The notes under the pieces were generated by a model. The model was not told the DNA's origin. It did no database searches and saw only the letters and a program-made list of their open reading frames with translations. From Bordetella genomosp. 5 (GTDB taxonomy: Bacteria; Pseudomonadota; Gammaproteobacteria; Burkholderiales; Burkholderiaceae_B), in NCBI RefSeq assembly GCF_002261475.1, contig NZ_NEVN01000001.1:124001-188000 (forward strand): DNA of 64,000 bases, written 5' to 3'. Below, one piece after another: positions 7,899-14,797 of this stretch (position 1 is the stretch's first letter; the number at the start of each line of letters is the position of its first letter). The translations under genes and the position numbers were made by a program.

Positions 7899-8858
7899 TC
7901 AGTCGGCCTTCAGTCCCGCTTCCTTGATGAGCGGCGCCCACTTCTTGCGTTCGCTCTGTGCGAACTGGCGCAGCTCGTCGGCGGAGCCGCCGGCGGGTTC
8001 GTGGCCCAGTTCGAGCAGGCGTTTGCGCACATCGGGTTGTTTGAGGATCTTCGCCAGCGCCTCGTTGAGCGTGGCGACGACGGCGGGCGGCGTGCCGCGT
8101 GGCACGTATACGCCATTCCATGCGATCACCTGAAAGCCGTCGACACCCTGGCCCGCCACCGACGGCACGCCGGGCAGCAGGGCCGATGGCTTGAGCGAGG
8201 TCACGCCGAGCGGGATGAGCTTGCCGCTATCGATGAAGGCGCGCGAGGCGCTCACGGTATCGACGGCCACGCCGACCCGGCCGCCGATGAGGTCGGTCAT
8301 GGCGGTGCTCGAGCCCTTGTACGGAATACCGGCGATGCGCGTGGAGGTCTGCTTTTCGAGCAGCTCCAGCACCAGCCGCGCGGTGGTGCTCGGCAGCCCC
8401 ACATCCACCGCGTCGGGCTTGGCGCGTGCCGCCGCCAGCAGGTCCTGCAGCGATTTGTAGGGCGAGCCCGGCGGCGTGAGCAACACCATCGGGAACGAGC
8501 TCACGAGGATCACCGGTTCGAAGTCCTTTTCGGGATCGAACGGCAGCGTGCTGTACAGATACTGGTTCAGGACATGGGTGCCGTTGGTGCCCATGAGAAT
8601 GGTGTAGCCGTCGCCGTGGGCTCGGCCGACCTCGGCGGTGCCGATGTTGCCGCCCGCGCCGGGGCGGTTTTCGACGACGAAGGTCTGGCCCAATGCGCGG
8701 CCCAGATGTTCGGCCAGGAAGCGCGTCGCCACGTCCGTGCCCTGCCCGGCCTGATACGGCACGATGACACGCACGGGTTTGGCGGGATAGGTGTCGGCCC
8801 ACGCGGGCCGCAGGCAGGCCACGGCGGCCAGCAGCGCCGCGCTCAACAGTGATTTCAT
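7899..8858 (-). CDS. Tripartite tricarboxylate transporter substrate-binding protein (Bug family)
   Basis: A 319-residue Bug/TctC receptor. The ATG at 8858 has GGAGAC upstream and opens a clear signal peptide (MKSLLSAALLAAVACLRPAWA, cleavage before DTYPAKP). The hallmark blocks VRVIVPYQAGQGTD, VVENRPGAGGNIG, IPYKGSS and IAWNGVYVPRGTP are in the usual order. It is transcribed after the CoA-transferase (about 55 bp apart, same strand), so it should serve the CoA module at 8.9-12.9 kb, not the convergent enolase cassette. No membrane TctAB subunits are visible. Confidence 0.92.
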   Translation of the reverse strand: MKSLLSAALLAAVACLRPAWADTYPAKPVRVIVPYQAGQGTDVATRFLAEHLGRALGQTFVVENRPGAGGNIGTAEVGRAHGDGYTILMGTNGTHVLNQYLYSTLPFDPEKDFEPVILVSSFPMVLLTPPGSPYKSLQDLLAAARAKPDAVDVGLPSTTARLVLELLEKQTSTRIAGIPYKGSSTAMTDLIGGRVGVAVDTVSASRAFIDSGKLIPLGVTSLKPSALLPGVPSVAGQGVDGFQVIAWNGVYVPRGTPPAVVATLNEALAKILKQPDVRKRLLELGHEPAGGSADELRQFAQSERKKWAPLIKEAGLKAD

Positions 8859-8914
8859 GATTTGTCTCCGGGTGGATGGATCAGGCTTTTTTGTTGTGCT
8901 ACCCGCCGCCACGT

Positions 8915-10117
8915 CTAGGTGGCGGACGGCAAGGCGCCGCACGCGCGCAATTGCGCGATGCGGTCCGGGTCGTACCCGGCCTCCTGCAGAATCTCCTCGG
9001 TGTGTTCGGCGTAACGCGGGGGCGCGCGGCCCGGGGCGCCCGGCGTGCGGCAGAGCTGATTCGGCAGGCCCACGCCGTGATAACCGTCGCCGTCGACGCG
9101 CATCGCGGCCGCATGCGGCTGCGCGAACGCCTCGGGCACGGTATTGACCGGACCCGCCGGCACGCCCAGCCCCATCAAGGCCTGACACAGCCCCTGGCGG
9201 TCCCGGTCGCGCAGCGCCGCTTCGATCGCCTCGCGCAGACTGTCGCGATGCGCCAGGCGGCCTGCGTTGTGGGCGTAGCGCTCGTCGGCCAGCACCTCGG
9301 CCAGGCCGAGGTAGTCGCAGAATCGCCGGAACTGCCGGTCGTTGAGGATGCCGAGAAACACCGGGCCGTCGCGGCACTGAAACTTGTCGTACGGCGCGAT
9401 GTTGGGATGTGCGCTGCCCAGCAGACGCGGCGCCTGGCCCGATTCCATCCAGTTGGCCGCATGCGGCACCAGCAGGCTGAGTGCCGTGTTGAAGAGCGTG
9501 GCCTCCACGCGCTGGCCGCGCCCGCTGCGATGGCGTTCGACCAGCGCCATCAGAATGCCGGTCATGGCGGTGTAGCCCGTCAGGTGATCCACGATCGGGA
9601 TGCCGATGCGGGTGGGCCCGCAGGATGGCTCGCCATTCACGCTCATGAGCCCGCACATGGCCTGCAGGATGGCGTCGTAGCCCGGCAGGCCGCCCAGCGG
9701 CCCGGTGTCGCCGAAGCCGGAGATGGCGCAATAGATGAGGCGCGGAAAGCGCTCGGCCAGCGCCTGCTCGTAATCGAGGCCCCAGCGCGCCATGGTGCCG
9801 GGCATGAAATTCTCGACCAGCACGTCGGCGTCGTCGAGCAGGCGCAGAAGCACCTCGCGGCCCTCGGGGTGGGCCAGATCTAGCGAGAGCGCGCGCTTGC
9901 CCCGGTTGACGGCGCCGAAGTAGGCGGCGTCGCCCGAGGCCGCGAACGGCGGGCCCAGCGTGCGGGTCTCGTCGCCCGACGGCGGTTCGATCTTGATGAC
10001 GTCGGCGCCATTGTCGGCCAGCATCTGCGTGCATAGCGGCCCGGCCAGCACGCGCGACAGATCGACGATCTTCAGACCGGCCAACGCGCCGGTCTGCGGT
10101 ACGGAAGCTTCGGACAT
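8915..10117 (-). CDS. CaiB/BaiF (class III) CoA-transferase family protein
   Basis: A 400-residue family III CoA-transferase. GGAGG precedes the ATG at 10117. The N-terminal block (GLKIVDLSRVLAGPLCTQMLADNGADVIKIEPP) is diagnostic. VNRGKRALSLDL follows, and the segment PGYDAILQA near residue 145 contains the Asp that carries the acyl-CoA anhydride/thioester intermediate in the family. These enzymes move CoA from an acyl-CoA donor (often succinyl-CoA) to a carboxylic acid such as carnitine, formate, oxalate, itaconate or benzylsuccinate. Its neighbours are an acyl-CoA ligase and a hydratase, so it is probably one activation step of an organic-acid route. The acceptor is unknown. Confidence 0.92.
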   Translation of the reverse strand: MSEASVPQTGALAGLKIVDLSRVLAGPLCTQMLADNGADVIKIEPPSGDETRTLGPPFAASGDAAYFGAVNRGKRALSLDLAHPEGREVLLRLLDDADVLVENFMPGTMARWGLDYEQALAERFPRLIYCAISGFGDTGPLGGLPGYDAILQAMCGLMSVNGEPSCGPTRIGIPIVDHLTGYTAMTGILMALVERHRSGRGQRVEATLFNTALSLLVPHAANWMESGQAPRLLGSAHPNIAPYDKFQCRDGPVFLGILNDRQFRRFCDYLGLAEVLADERYAHNAGRLAHRDSLREAIEAALRDRDRQGLCQALMGLGVPAGPVNTVPEAFAQPHAAAMRVDGDGYHGVGLPNQLCRTPGAPGRAPPRYAEHTEEILQEAGYDPDRIAQLRACGALPSAT

Positions 10118-10137
10118 GGTCGCCTCCAAGCGATGGG

Positions 10138-10181
10138 CCCCGGCGCGAGCCGGGGTGTCCGGGGCCCCGGCGATGCCGGGG
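10138..10181. repeat. Two tandem near-identical GC hairpins
   Basis: CCCCGGC-GCGA-GCCGGGG (10138-10155) is followed after nine bases by CCCCGGC-GAT-GCCGGGG (10165-10181). Both have the same perfect 7-bp stem and a tiny loop. They lie within the minus-strand operon, between the hydratase stop and the CoA-transferase start. No U-tract follows. They may stabilise or segment the mRNA, or be a small REP-like element. Confidence 0.5.
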
Positions 10182-10199
10182 CGTCCGCAAAGACGCGGG

Positions 10200-11345
10200 T
10201 CAGCCGCGCGAAGGCAGCTCCACCACGCCGGTGCCGAGTACCGAAAGCTCGTCATCCTGGTTGCGCGCCTCCTGCTCGATCTCGACCAGGTGCTTGCCGT
10301 CTTCGATGTACTTGCGCTTGACCCGGCCCTTGAAGAACAGCATATCGCCCTCGGGGTTGTGGCGGCGGATCTTGCAATGCGATTTGCGCAGGAACCCGTC
10401 GTCGCCCATCCAGTTGGTGAGGTGATGCGTCAGCCAGGAGTTGCGTTCGGGACCGTAGTCGTAGGCGCCCGGCGCGCCGACCTCGAGCGCGAAGTCTTCT
10501 TCCCAGTGGACGCGCTCGGGCACGTCCGGAATGCCGAAGCGGTTGGTGATGCCCACGCCGGGGTGCGCGTCGATCAACTGCCACGCGATCTTGTTGGCGC
10601 GGATGTACAGGCCGCCCCAGCCCTGCGCGAAGGCGATGAAGCCCGTGACGGTCATGGGGCCCTTGAACAGCACGGGCAGCTCCTCGCCTTCGGTCACGTC
10701 TTCCCAGTAACGCGTGTTGGCGCCGCGCACCTCTTCCTGCGCATAGAGCTTGTAGGCCTCGCGGATCTCTTCTTCGCTGTAACGGCGCGGCTCGCGCGCG
10801 CGCACTTCCTTGTATTTGCTGCCTTGCTCGCGGGCATGGTCGCGCTCGGTGCGGAAGCACCAGCTGTCGGCCTCGGCCACCTTGTCGCCCTCCTGGTTGA
10901 AGAAGTCGACGTGGTAGATCTGCTGCACGGCGCGGCCCGCGAAGCGGGTCTGGTGCTCGATCAGGTCTTTGAGATGGGCCTCGGTGGAGATCGTGTCGTT
11001 GCGGCGCACGGGCTTGTGCCAGGTCCAGTCGGCGCCCGACCACATCGCATGCACGCCGGGCAGGCCGCCCACATAACCCGACACGATGCGGCTGGTCGAG
11101 AAGAGAAAGCTCGGCAATGCCACGATGCCGCCGTAGCGCGTGCCCGCGGCGTATTCCGGATCGCACCACAGAGGGTTGTCGTCGCCGATGCCGTGCGCGT
11201 AATGACGGATGTTGTCGCGCGTGGCCTCGTAGCACCAGGGCTCGGCGGTGGCGCCGATCTTGACGCCGATGCGGTCGCGCAGCTCTTCGAGCCCGCGCTC
11301 GGTGATCTTGGGAAAACTTCTGGGCGTTTGCGTCTGGGTCAACAT
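10200..11345 (-). CDS. FAS1-like / MaoC-like double-hotdog dehydratase (hydratase) protein
   Basis: A 381-residue acyl dehydratase-type protein. The N-terminal half (residues 1-180) matches the FAS1-like dehydratase hotdog, with YARGIGDDNPLW-like (YAHGIGDDNPLWCDPEYA) and LPSFLFS-type segments. The C-terminal half contains a second, MaoC-like hotdog (WEDVTEGEELPVLFKGPMTVTGFIAFAQ). Known relatives hydrate enoyl-CoA or branched dicarboxylyl-CoA, for example mesaconyl-C4-CoA hydratase. GGAGAC precedes the ATG. It sits between the acyl-CoA ligase upstream and the CoA-transferase downstream on the same strand, so it probably hydrates the unsaturated acyl-CoA of that pathway. Substrate assignment is inference. 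Confidence 0.85.
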   Translation of the reverse strand: MLTQTQTPRSFPKITERGLEELRDRIGVKIGATAEPWCYEATRDNIRHYAHGIGDDNPLWCDPEYAAGTRYGGIVALPSFLFSTSRIVSGYVGGLPGVHAMWSGADWTWHKPVRRNDTISTEAHLKDLIEHQTRFAGRAVQQIYHVDFFNQEGDKVAEADSWCFRTERDHAREQGSKYKEVRAREPRRYSEEEIREAYKLYAQEEVRGANTRYWEDVTEGEELPVLFKGPMTVTGFIAFAQGWGGLYIRANKIAWQLIDAHPGVGITNRFGIPDVPERVHWEEDFALEVGAPGAYDYGPERNSWLTHHLTNWMGDDGFLRKSHCKIRRHNPEGDMLFFKGRVKRKYIEDGKHLVEIEQEARNQDDELSVLGTGVVELPSRG

Positions 11346-11367
11346 GATGTCTCCGTAGCGTTATTCG

Positions 11368-12939
11368 TCATTGCACGGCGGCGGCCGTGGCGGGGGATGC
11401 AACAACTTCCTGCTCACGCAATTTCTTGCGATGGATCTTGCCGGCCGGGGTCTTGGGCAGTTCGGCCACGAAGGCCACCTGACGCGGGTACTCGTGCTGG
11501 CTCAATTGGGTGCGGACGGCGTCCTGGATTTCCTGGATGAACTGCGCATCGCCGGGGCGACGTGCCACCACGAAGGCCTTTACGACCTGGCCGCGCAGCG
11601 CGTCGGGCACGCCGATCGCGGCGGCCTCGGTCACGTCGGGATGCTTGAGGATGGCGTCTTCGACCTCGACGGCGCTGATGGTCCAGCCCGCCGAGATGAT
11701 CACGTCGTCGGCCCGCCCGCCATGCCAGAAGTAGCCGTCGTCGTCGACGCGGCCGAGGTCTTTGGTGGGGACCCAGGCGCCGCGACGCCACAGCTTGATT
11801 TCGCCGGTGACGCCCGGTGCGCAGGGCGCGCCGTGGGCGTCCTGCACTTCGACGCGCAGGCCCGGCACGGGCTTGCCCAGGGAGCCGGGCTTGACCGGAA
11901 AGTCGGGTGCGCCGGGGTAGTTCACCAGGCAAACGCCGATCTCGGTGGTGCCGTACATGCTGCAGGCCGGCCGGCCGAAGGTCTGCGCGACGAACTCGGC
12001 GGTTTCGCTGTCGATGGGCTCGCCGGTGAACGAGAGCTTTTGCAGGTGATAGCGGAACTGGGGCGCGGCGCCCGAGTTGCGCATCATGCGGTAGTGCGTG
12101 GCGGCCGCCGAGAGGTTGGTGAAGCGATGATCCTGCAGCGCGCGCAGCAGGCGCTCTGCCTGATATTTGCCGGCGTAGGCGCCGATCGTGACGCCGAGGG
12201 CGAGCGGCGCGAGCGTGCCGTGCCACAGGCCGTGACCCCAGGCGGGCGACGACGGACACATGAACCGATCGCCGGGCCGCACGCCGGTGCCGTAGAGCGT
12301 GGCGAGCATCAGCGTGACCAGCGCCCGATGCGTGTGCTTGACGGCATCGGGCAGCTCGCGCGTGGTGCCGGAGGTGTACTGAAAGATCGCCAGATCGTCG
12401 GCGCGCGTGGCGGGCGCGTAGTGATCGGGCAGGTGCGAAAGCCCCGGCAGAAAGCCGGCGTCGGCCACGATCACCTCGAGCCCGGGCAGGGCCGGTACCT
12501 GCGCCGCCTTCTCGGCGTTAGTGATGAGCAACCGGGGCCGGCAGTCTTCGATGCGCAGCCGGATGCCGTCGGGGCCGAACAGCGTGAAGAGCGGCACCGC
12601 GATGGCGCCGTGCTTGATGGCGCCGAACAGCGCGACGTAGAACTCGCGCGACGGCTCCAGCATGACGGCCACGCGGTCGCCGGGTTCGATGCCGCGTGCG
12701 GCGAGGGCATGCGCGAAGCGGGCGGAATCGCGTGCCAGTGCGTCGAAGCCGATCTCTTCGTCGGTGCCGTCGGCCTTCACCAGGATGATGGCGGGGCGAT
12801 CGGCGCCGGCGTGGCGATCGATGCACTCGTGTGCGATGTTCATCTGCGCCTTGTCGCCGTCGAACAGCTCCCACAGTTTGTCGGGAGAGCAATGCGCCTG
12901 CGCATCTGCGTAACTGAGGTACTCCGTCAATCGGGTCAT
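11368..12939 (-). CDS. AMP-binding acyl-CoA synthetase/ligase with unusual P-loop
   Basis: A 523-residue ANL-superfamily adenylating enzyme. The ATG at 12939 (AGGAGCC upstream) is preferred over an upstream in-frame start that would overlap the control palindrome. Domain order is normal: phosphate-binding loop near residues 185-195, SMYGTTEIG aromatic/adenine motif, TKDLGRVDDDGYFWHGGRADDVI hinge, and the C-terminal catalytic Lys in TPAGKIHRKKL. The P-loop reads SGTTRELPDAVKHTH, where most members have SGTTGxPKG; the usual Lys and Gly positions are changed. First gene of the minus-strand CoA operon, it should activate a free acid to its CoA thioester. The substrate is unknown. Confidence 0.9.
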   Translation of the reverse strand: MTRLTEYLSYADAQAHCSPDKLWELFDGDKAQMNIAHECIDRHAGADRPAIILVKADGTDEEIGFDALARDSARFAHALAARGIEPGDRVAVMLEPSREFYVALFGAIKHGAIAVPLFTLFGPDGIRLRIEDCRPRLLITNAEKAAQVPALPGLEVIVADAGFLPGLSHLPDHYAPATRADDLAIFQYTSGTTRELPDAVKHTHRALVTLMLATLYGTGVRPGDRFMCPSSPAWGHGLWHGTLAPLALGVTIGAYAGKYQAERLLRALQDHRFTNLSAAATHYRMMRNSGAAPQFRYHLQKLSFTGEPIDSETAEFVAQTFGRPACSMYGTTEIGVCLVNYPGAPDFPVKPGSLGKPVPGLRVEVQDAHGAPCAPGVTGEIKLWRRGAWVPTKDLGRVDDDGYFWHGGRADDVIISAGWTISAVEVEDAILKHPDVTEAAAIGVPDALRGQVVKAFVVARRPGDAQFIQEIQDAVRTQLSQHEYPRQVAFVAELPKTPAGKIHRKKLREQEVVASPATAAAVQ

Positions 12940-12992
12940 GACGTTATGGCTCCTCGTGCTGGTGAGGCTCACTTTGCGCGCCGGCCGGATAA

Positions 12993-13028
12993 TTGTCAAT
13001 AGCGTCCATGAATTGTATATATACAATT
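12993..13028. promoter_or_regulatory. iclR promoter overlapped by a perfect 18-bp palindrome (putative IclR operator)
   Basis: AATTGTATATATACAATT (13011-13028) is a perfect 18-bp palindrome, AT-rich in a GC-rich genome. It lies midway between the ligase (start 12939, minus) and iclR (start 13105, plus). TTGTCA (12993-12998), 17 bp, TATATA (13016-13021) fits a plus-strand sigma-70 promoter whose -10 lies inside the palindrome. A reverse TTGACA overlaps the same -35. IclR regulators usually bind palindromes of this size and often control themselves. Confidence 0.6.
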
Positions 13029-13104
13029 AACCGGAGTGCGTCGGGGTACGGTCGCGCCGGATTCCGGCGTATCCTGTGCCATCGACGAACGGAGATTCCT
13101 GCGC

Positions 13105-13899
13105 ATGACTGAAGTGACCGAAGCCCGCGAGAAGCCCGGCCCGCGCATTCGAGAAGTGCCCGCGGTGACGCGCGCCATCGCCATCCTGCGTCTGCTCGGA
13201 CGCGGCGGCGAGCCGCTCACCTTGAAAGCCATCTCGCAAGAGCTGGACATGGTCACCAGCACCTGCCTGCACATCCTGCGCGTGCTGGTGGACGAGGGGC
13301 TGGTCAAGGTCGATGCGGGTAGCAAGCGCTACAGCCTCGGCGTGGGCATGCTGACGCTGGCGCGCAGCGTGATCGAAAGCAGTCCGTTTCCGGCCTTGGC
13401 GCAGCCGGTGCTCGACCGCCTGTCGCGCGATGCCAACGTGACCGCGATCGGCGTGGAGATCGCGGGCCAGGATCACATGGTGGTGCTGGCGCTGTCGCGC
13501 TCGCATGCGCCCTTCCGCCTGCACGTGGATGTGGGCAGCCGGTTTCCAGCGCTCATCAGCGCCACCGGCCGGCTGGTGGCCGCCTACGGTGGCATGAGCG
13601 ATGCCGAAGTCGAACGCCGCTTCAAGGCGCTGCGCTGGGATCAGGCGCCCGATATCGATAGCTGGCGCAAAGACGTGGAGCAGGCGCGCCGCAAGGGCTA
13701 CAGCATCGACCGGGGCAACTATATCGATGGCGTGACCGTGCTGGCCGTACCGGTGCTCGACAGCCAGGGCCGTCTGTCGCATTCGCTGGTGGCCGCGGCG
13801 CTGTCGACCCAGCTCGGCGCGGCCAAGGCGCAGTCGCTGGCCAAAGAGATGCAGCACGAGGCGCAGAGCCTGTCGCACATGCTGGCGGCGCGGAGTTGA
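13105..13899 (+). CDS. IclR-family transcriptional regulator
   Basis: A 264-residue IclR-type regulator. The ATG at 13105 has CGGAGA upstream; an in-frame codon at 13036 is less likely. The N-terminal winged helix (AVTRAIAILRLLGRGGEPLTLKAISQELDM, then STCLHILRVLVDEGLV) is followed by the GAF-like effector domain with the conserved GS-RFPALISATGRLVAA segment and DGVTVLAVPVLD. It is divergent from the CoA-ligase operon, and the palindrome between them is the probable binding site. IclR members of this kind often sense aromatic or short organic acids. Direction of control is not visible from sequence. Confidence 0.92.
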   Translation: MTEVTEAREKPGPRIREVPAVTRAIAILRLLGRGGEPLTLKAISQELDMVTSTCLHILRVLVDEGLVKVDAGSKRYSLGVGMLTLARSVIESSPFPALAQPVLDRLSRDANVTAIGVEIAGQDHMVVLALSRSHAPFRLHVDVGSRFPALISATGRLVAAYGGMSDAEVERRFKALRWDQAPDIDSWRKDVEQARRKGYSIDRGNYIDGVTVLAVPVLDSQGRLSHSLVAAALSTQLGAAKAQSLAKEMQHEAQSLSHMLAARS

Positions 13900-13901
13900 C
13901 G

Positions 13902-14357
13902 ATGAGCGAACACACGCAACAACACGATGACGCCTCGGCAGAGGCGCGCGACGCATTGCGCGCCGCCGGCTGGACGGAGCGCGAGGGAATCGGATTCTCG
14001 GCGCACGTGGGCCCGATCTGGTCGCGCCAGGAAGGCGACGCGTGGGCCTACGGACTGCTCACGGGTCCGCAGCATGCCAATCGCGCGGGACTCGTGCATG
14101 GCGGTCTGATTGCCACGCTGATGGATCAGGGGCTCAGTGCGATCGCCTGGGAAGCCGTACAACGCCAGCCCTGCGTGACCGTGCAGCTGGACACGCACTA
14201 TTTGTCCGCGGCGCGGCCCGGGCAATTTCTCGAGGCGCGCGGACGCGTCACGCGGGTGACGGCGAGTCTGGTGTTCGTGCAGGGCGAGATCACGGCCGAG
14301 GGACAGGCCGTATCCAGCGGTTTGGCGATACTCAAGCGCATCCGCCAGCGCGGCTGA
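13902..14357 (+). CDS. PaaI-family hotdog thioesterase
   Basis: A 151-residue hotdog-fold protein of the PaaI/YbgC-like acyl-CoA thioesterase type. The diagnostic segment is NRAGLVHGGLIATLMDQGLS near residues 60-80, with the HGG motif (His66) and the catalytic Asp a short distance on. QPCVTVQLDTHYLSAARPG forms the next strand. The ATG at 13902 follows the iclR stop by two bases and uses CGGAG, so the two genes are co-expressed. A thioesterase beside a CoA ligase, hydratase and CoA-transferase would release CoA from dead-end acyl-CoAs; this role is inferred from context. Confidence 0.88.
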   Translation: MSEHTQQHDDASAEARDALRAAGWTEREGIGFSAHVGPIWSRQEGDAWAYGLLTGPQHANRAGLVHGGLIATLMDQGLSAIAWEAVQRQPCVTVQLDTHYLSAARPGQFLEARGRVTRVTASLVFVQGEITAEGQAVSSGLAILKRIRQRG

Positions 14358-14408
14358 GCGGCGCGGGGGCCGGCAGGCATTGCGCCCACCGCCCAGCGGC
14401 TTGGCCGC

Positions 14409-14588
14409 TCAGCTGCGTTGCAGGTACGCCTTGACCTTCTCCACGGAGGTGCCGGCCTGGGTGACCGCGTCGCGCAGCGCGTCTGTCGATACGCCGAGCT
14501 CTTTGGTCCAGTAATCGACTTCCCATTGCTCGCGCACATTGATGCGGCTGCGGTCCTGCGGCCCGCGGTTTTGCAGATCGTCGCTCAT
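14409..14588 (-). CDS. DUF3606 microprotein (59 aa)
   Basis: A 59-residue protein matching the DUF3606 pattern: MSDD-, R-RINV, EVDYWTKELGVS, LRDAV, then V-KAYLQ. ATG at 14588 has TGGAGTGAGCC upstream. DUF3606 proteins are small, probably helical, and of unknown function. They are common in proteobacteria, often near stress genes. It converges on the thioesterase gene and is separate from putA by about 210 bp. The signature makes it a real gene even though it is very short. Confidence 0.85.
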   Translation of the reverse strand: MSDDLQNRGPQDRSRINVREQWEVDYWTKELGVSTDALRDAVTQAGTSVEKVKAYLQRS

Positions 14589-14660
14589 GGCTCACTCCAG
14601 GGGTTGAGGAGCCGCCTTCATCGCAATCGCCGTGCCTGTTACATCGCCGTTGAAGTGGCT

Positions 14661-14702
14661 GCCGTGGAACGGACGCCGTGGAACGGACGCCGTGGAACGG
14701 AC
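14661..14702. repeat. Three perfect 14-bp tandem repeats
   Basis: GCCGTGGAACGGAC is repeated three times head to tail (14661-14674, 14675-14688, 14689-14702) in the gap between the DUF3606 gene and the 3' end of putA. The rest of the 14589-14797 gap holds nothing else recognisable. The copy number could vary by slippage. Confidence 0.9.
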
Positions 14703-14797
14703 CCCCTGGAGCGGCCGCCATCGCTGAGACCACGCGGCGCGGCGGGCGGGAAGGCCCGACGAGCACGGCGCACCCCGCTCACCTCCGCCGCGCCGTC

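Noticed and set aside
14661-14702. Short tandem repeats as a CRISPR array
   Set aside because: Units are head-to-tail with no spacers and no cas genes are present.
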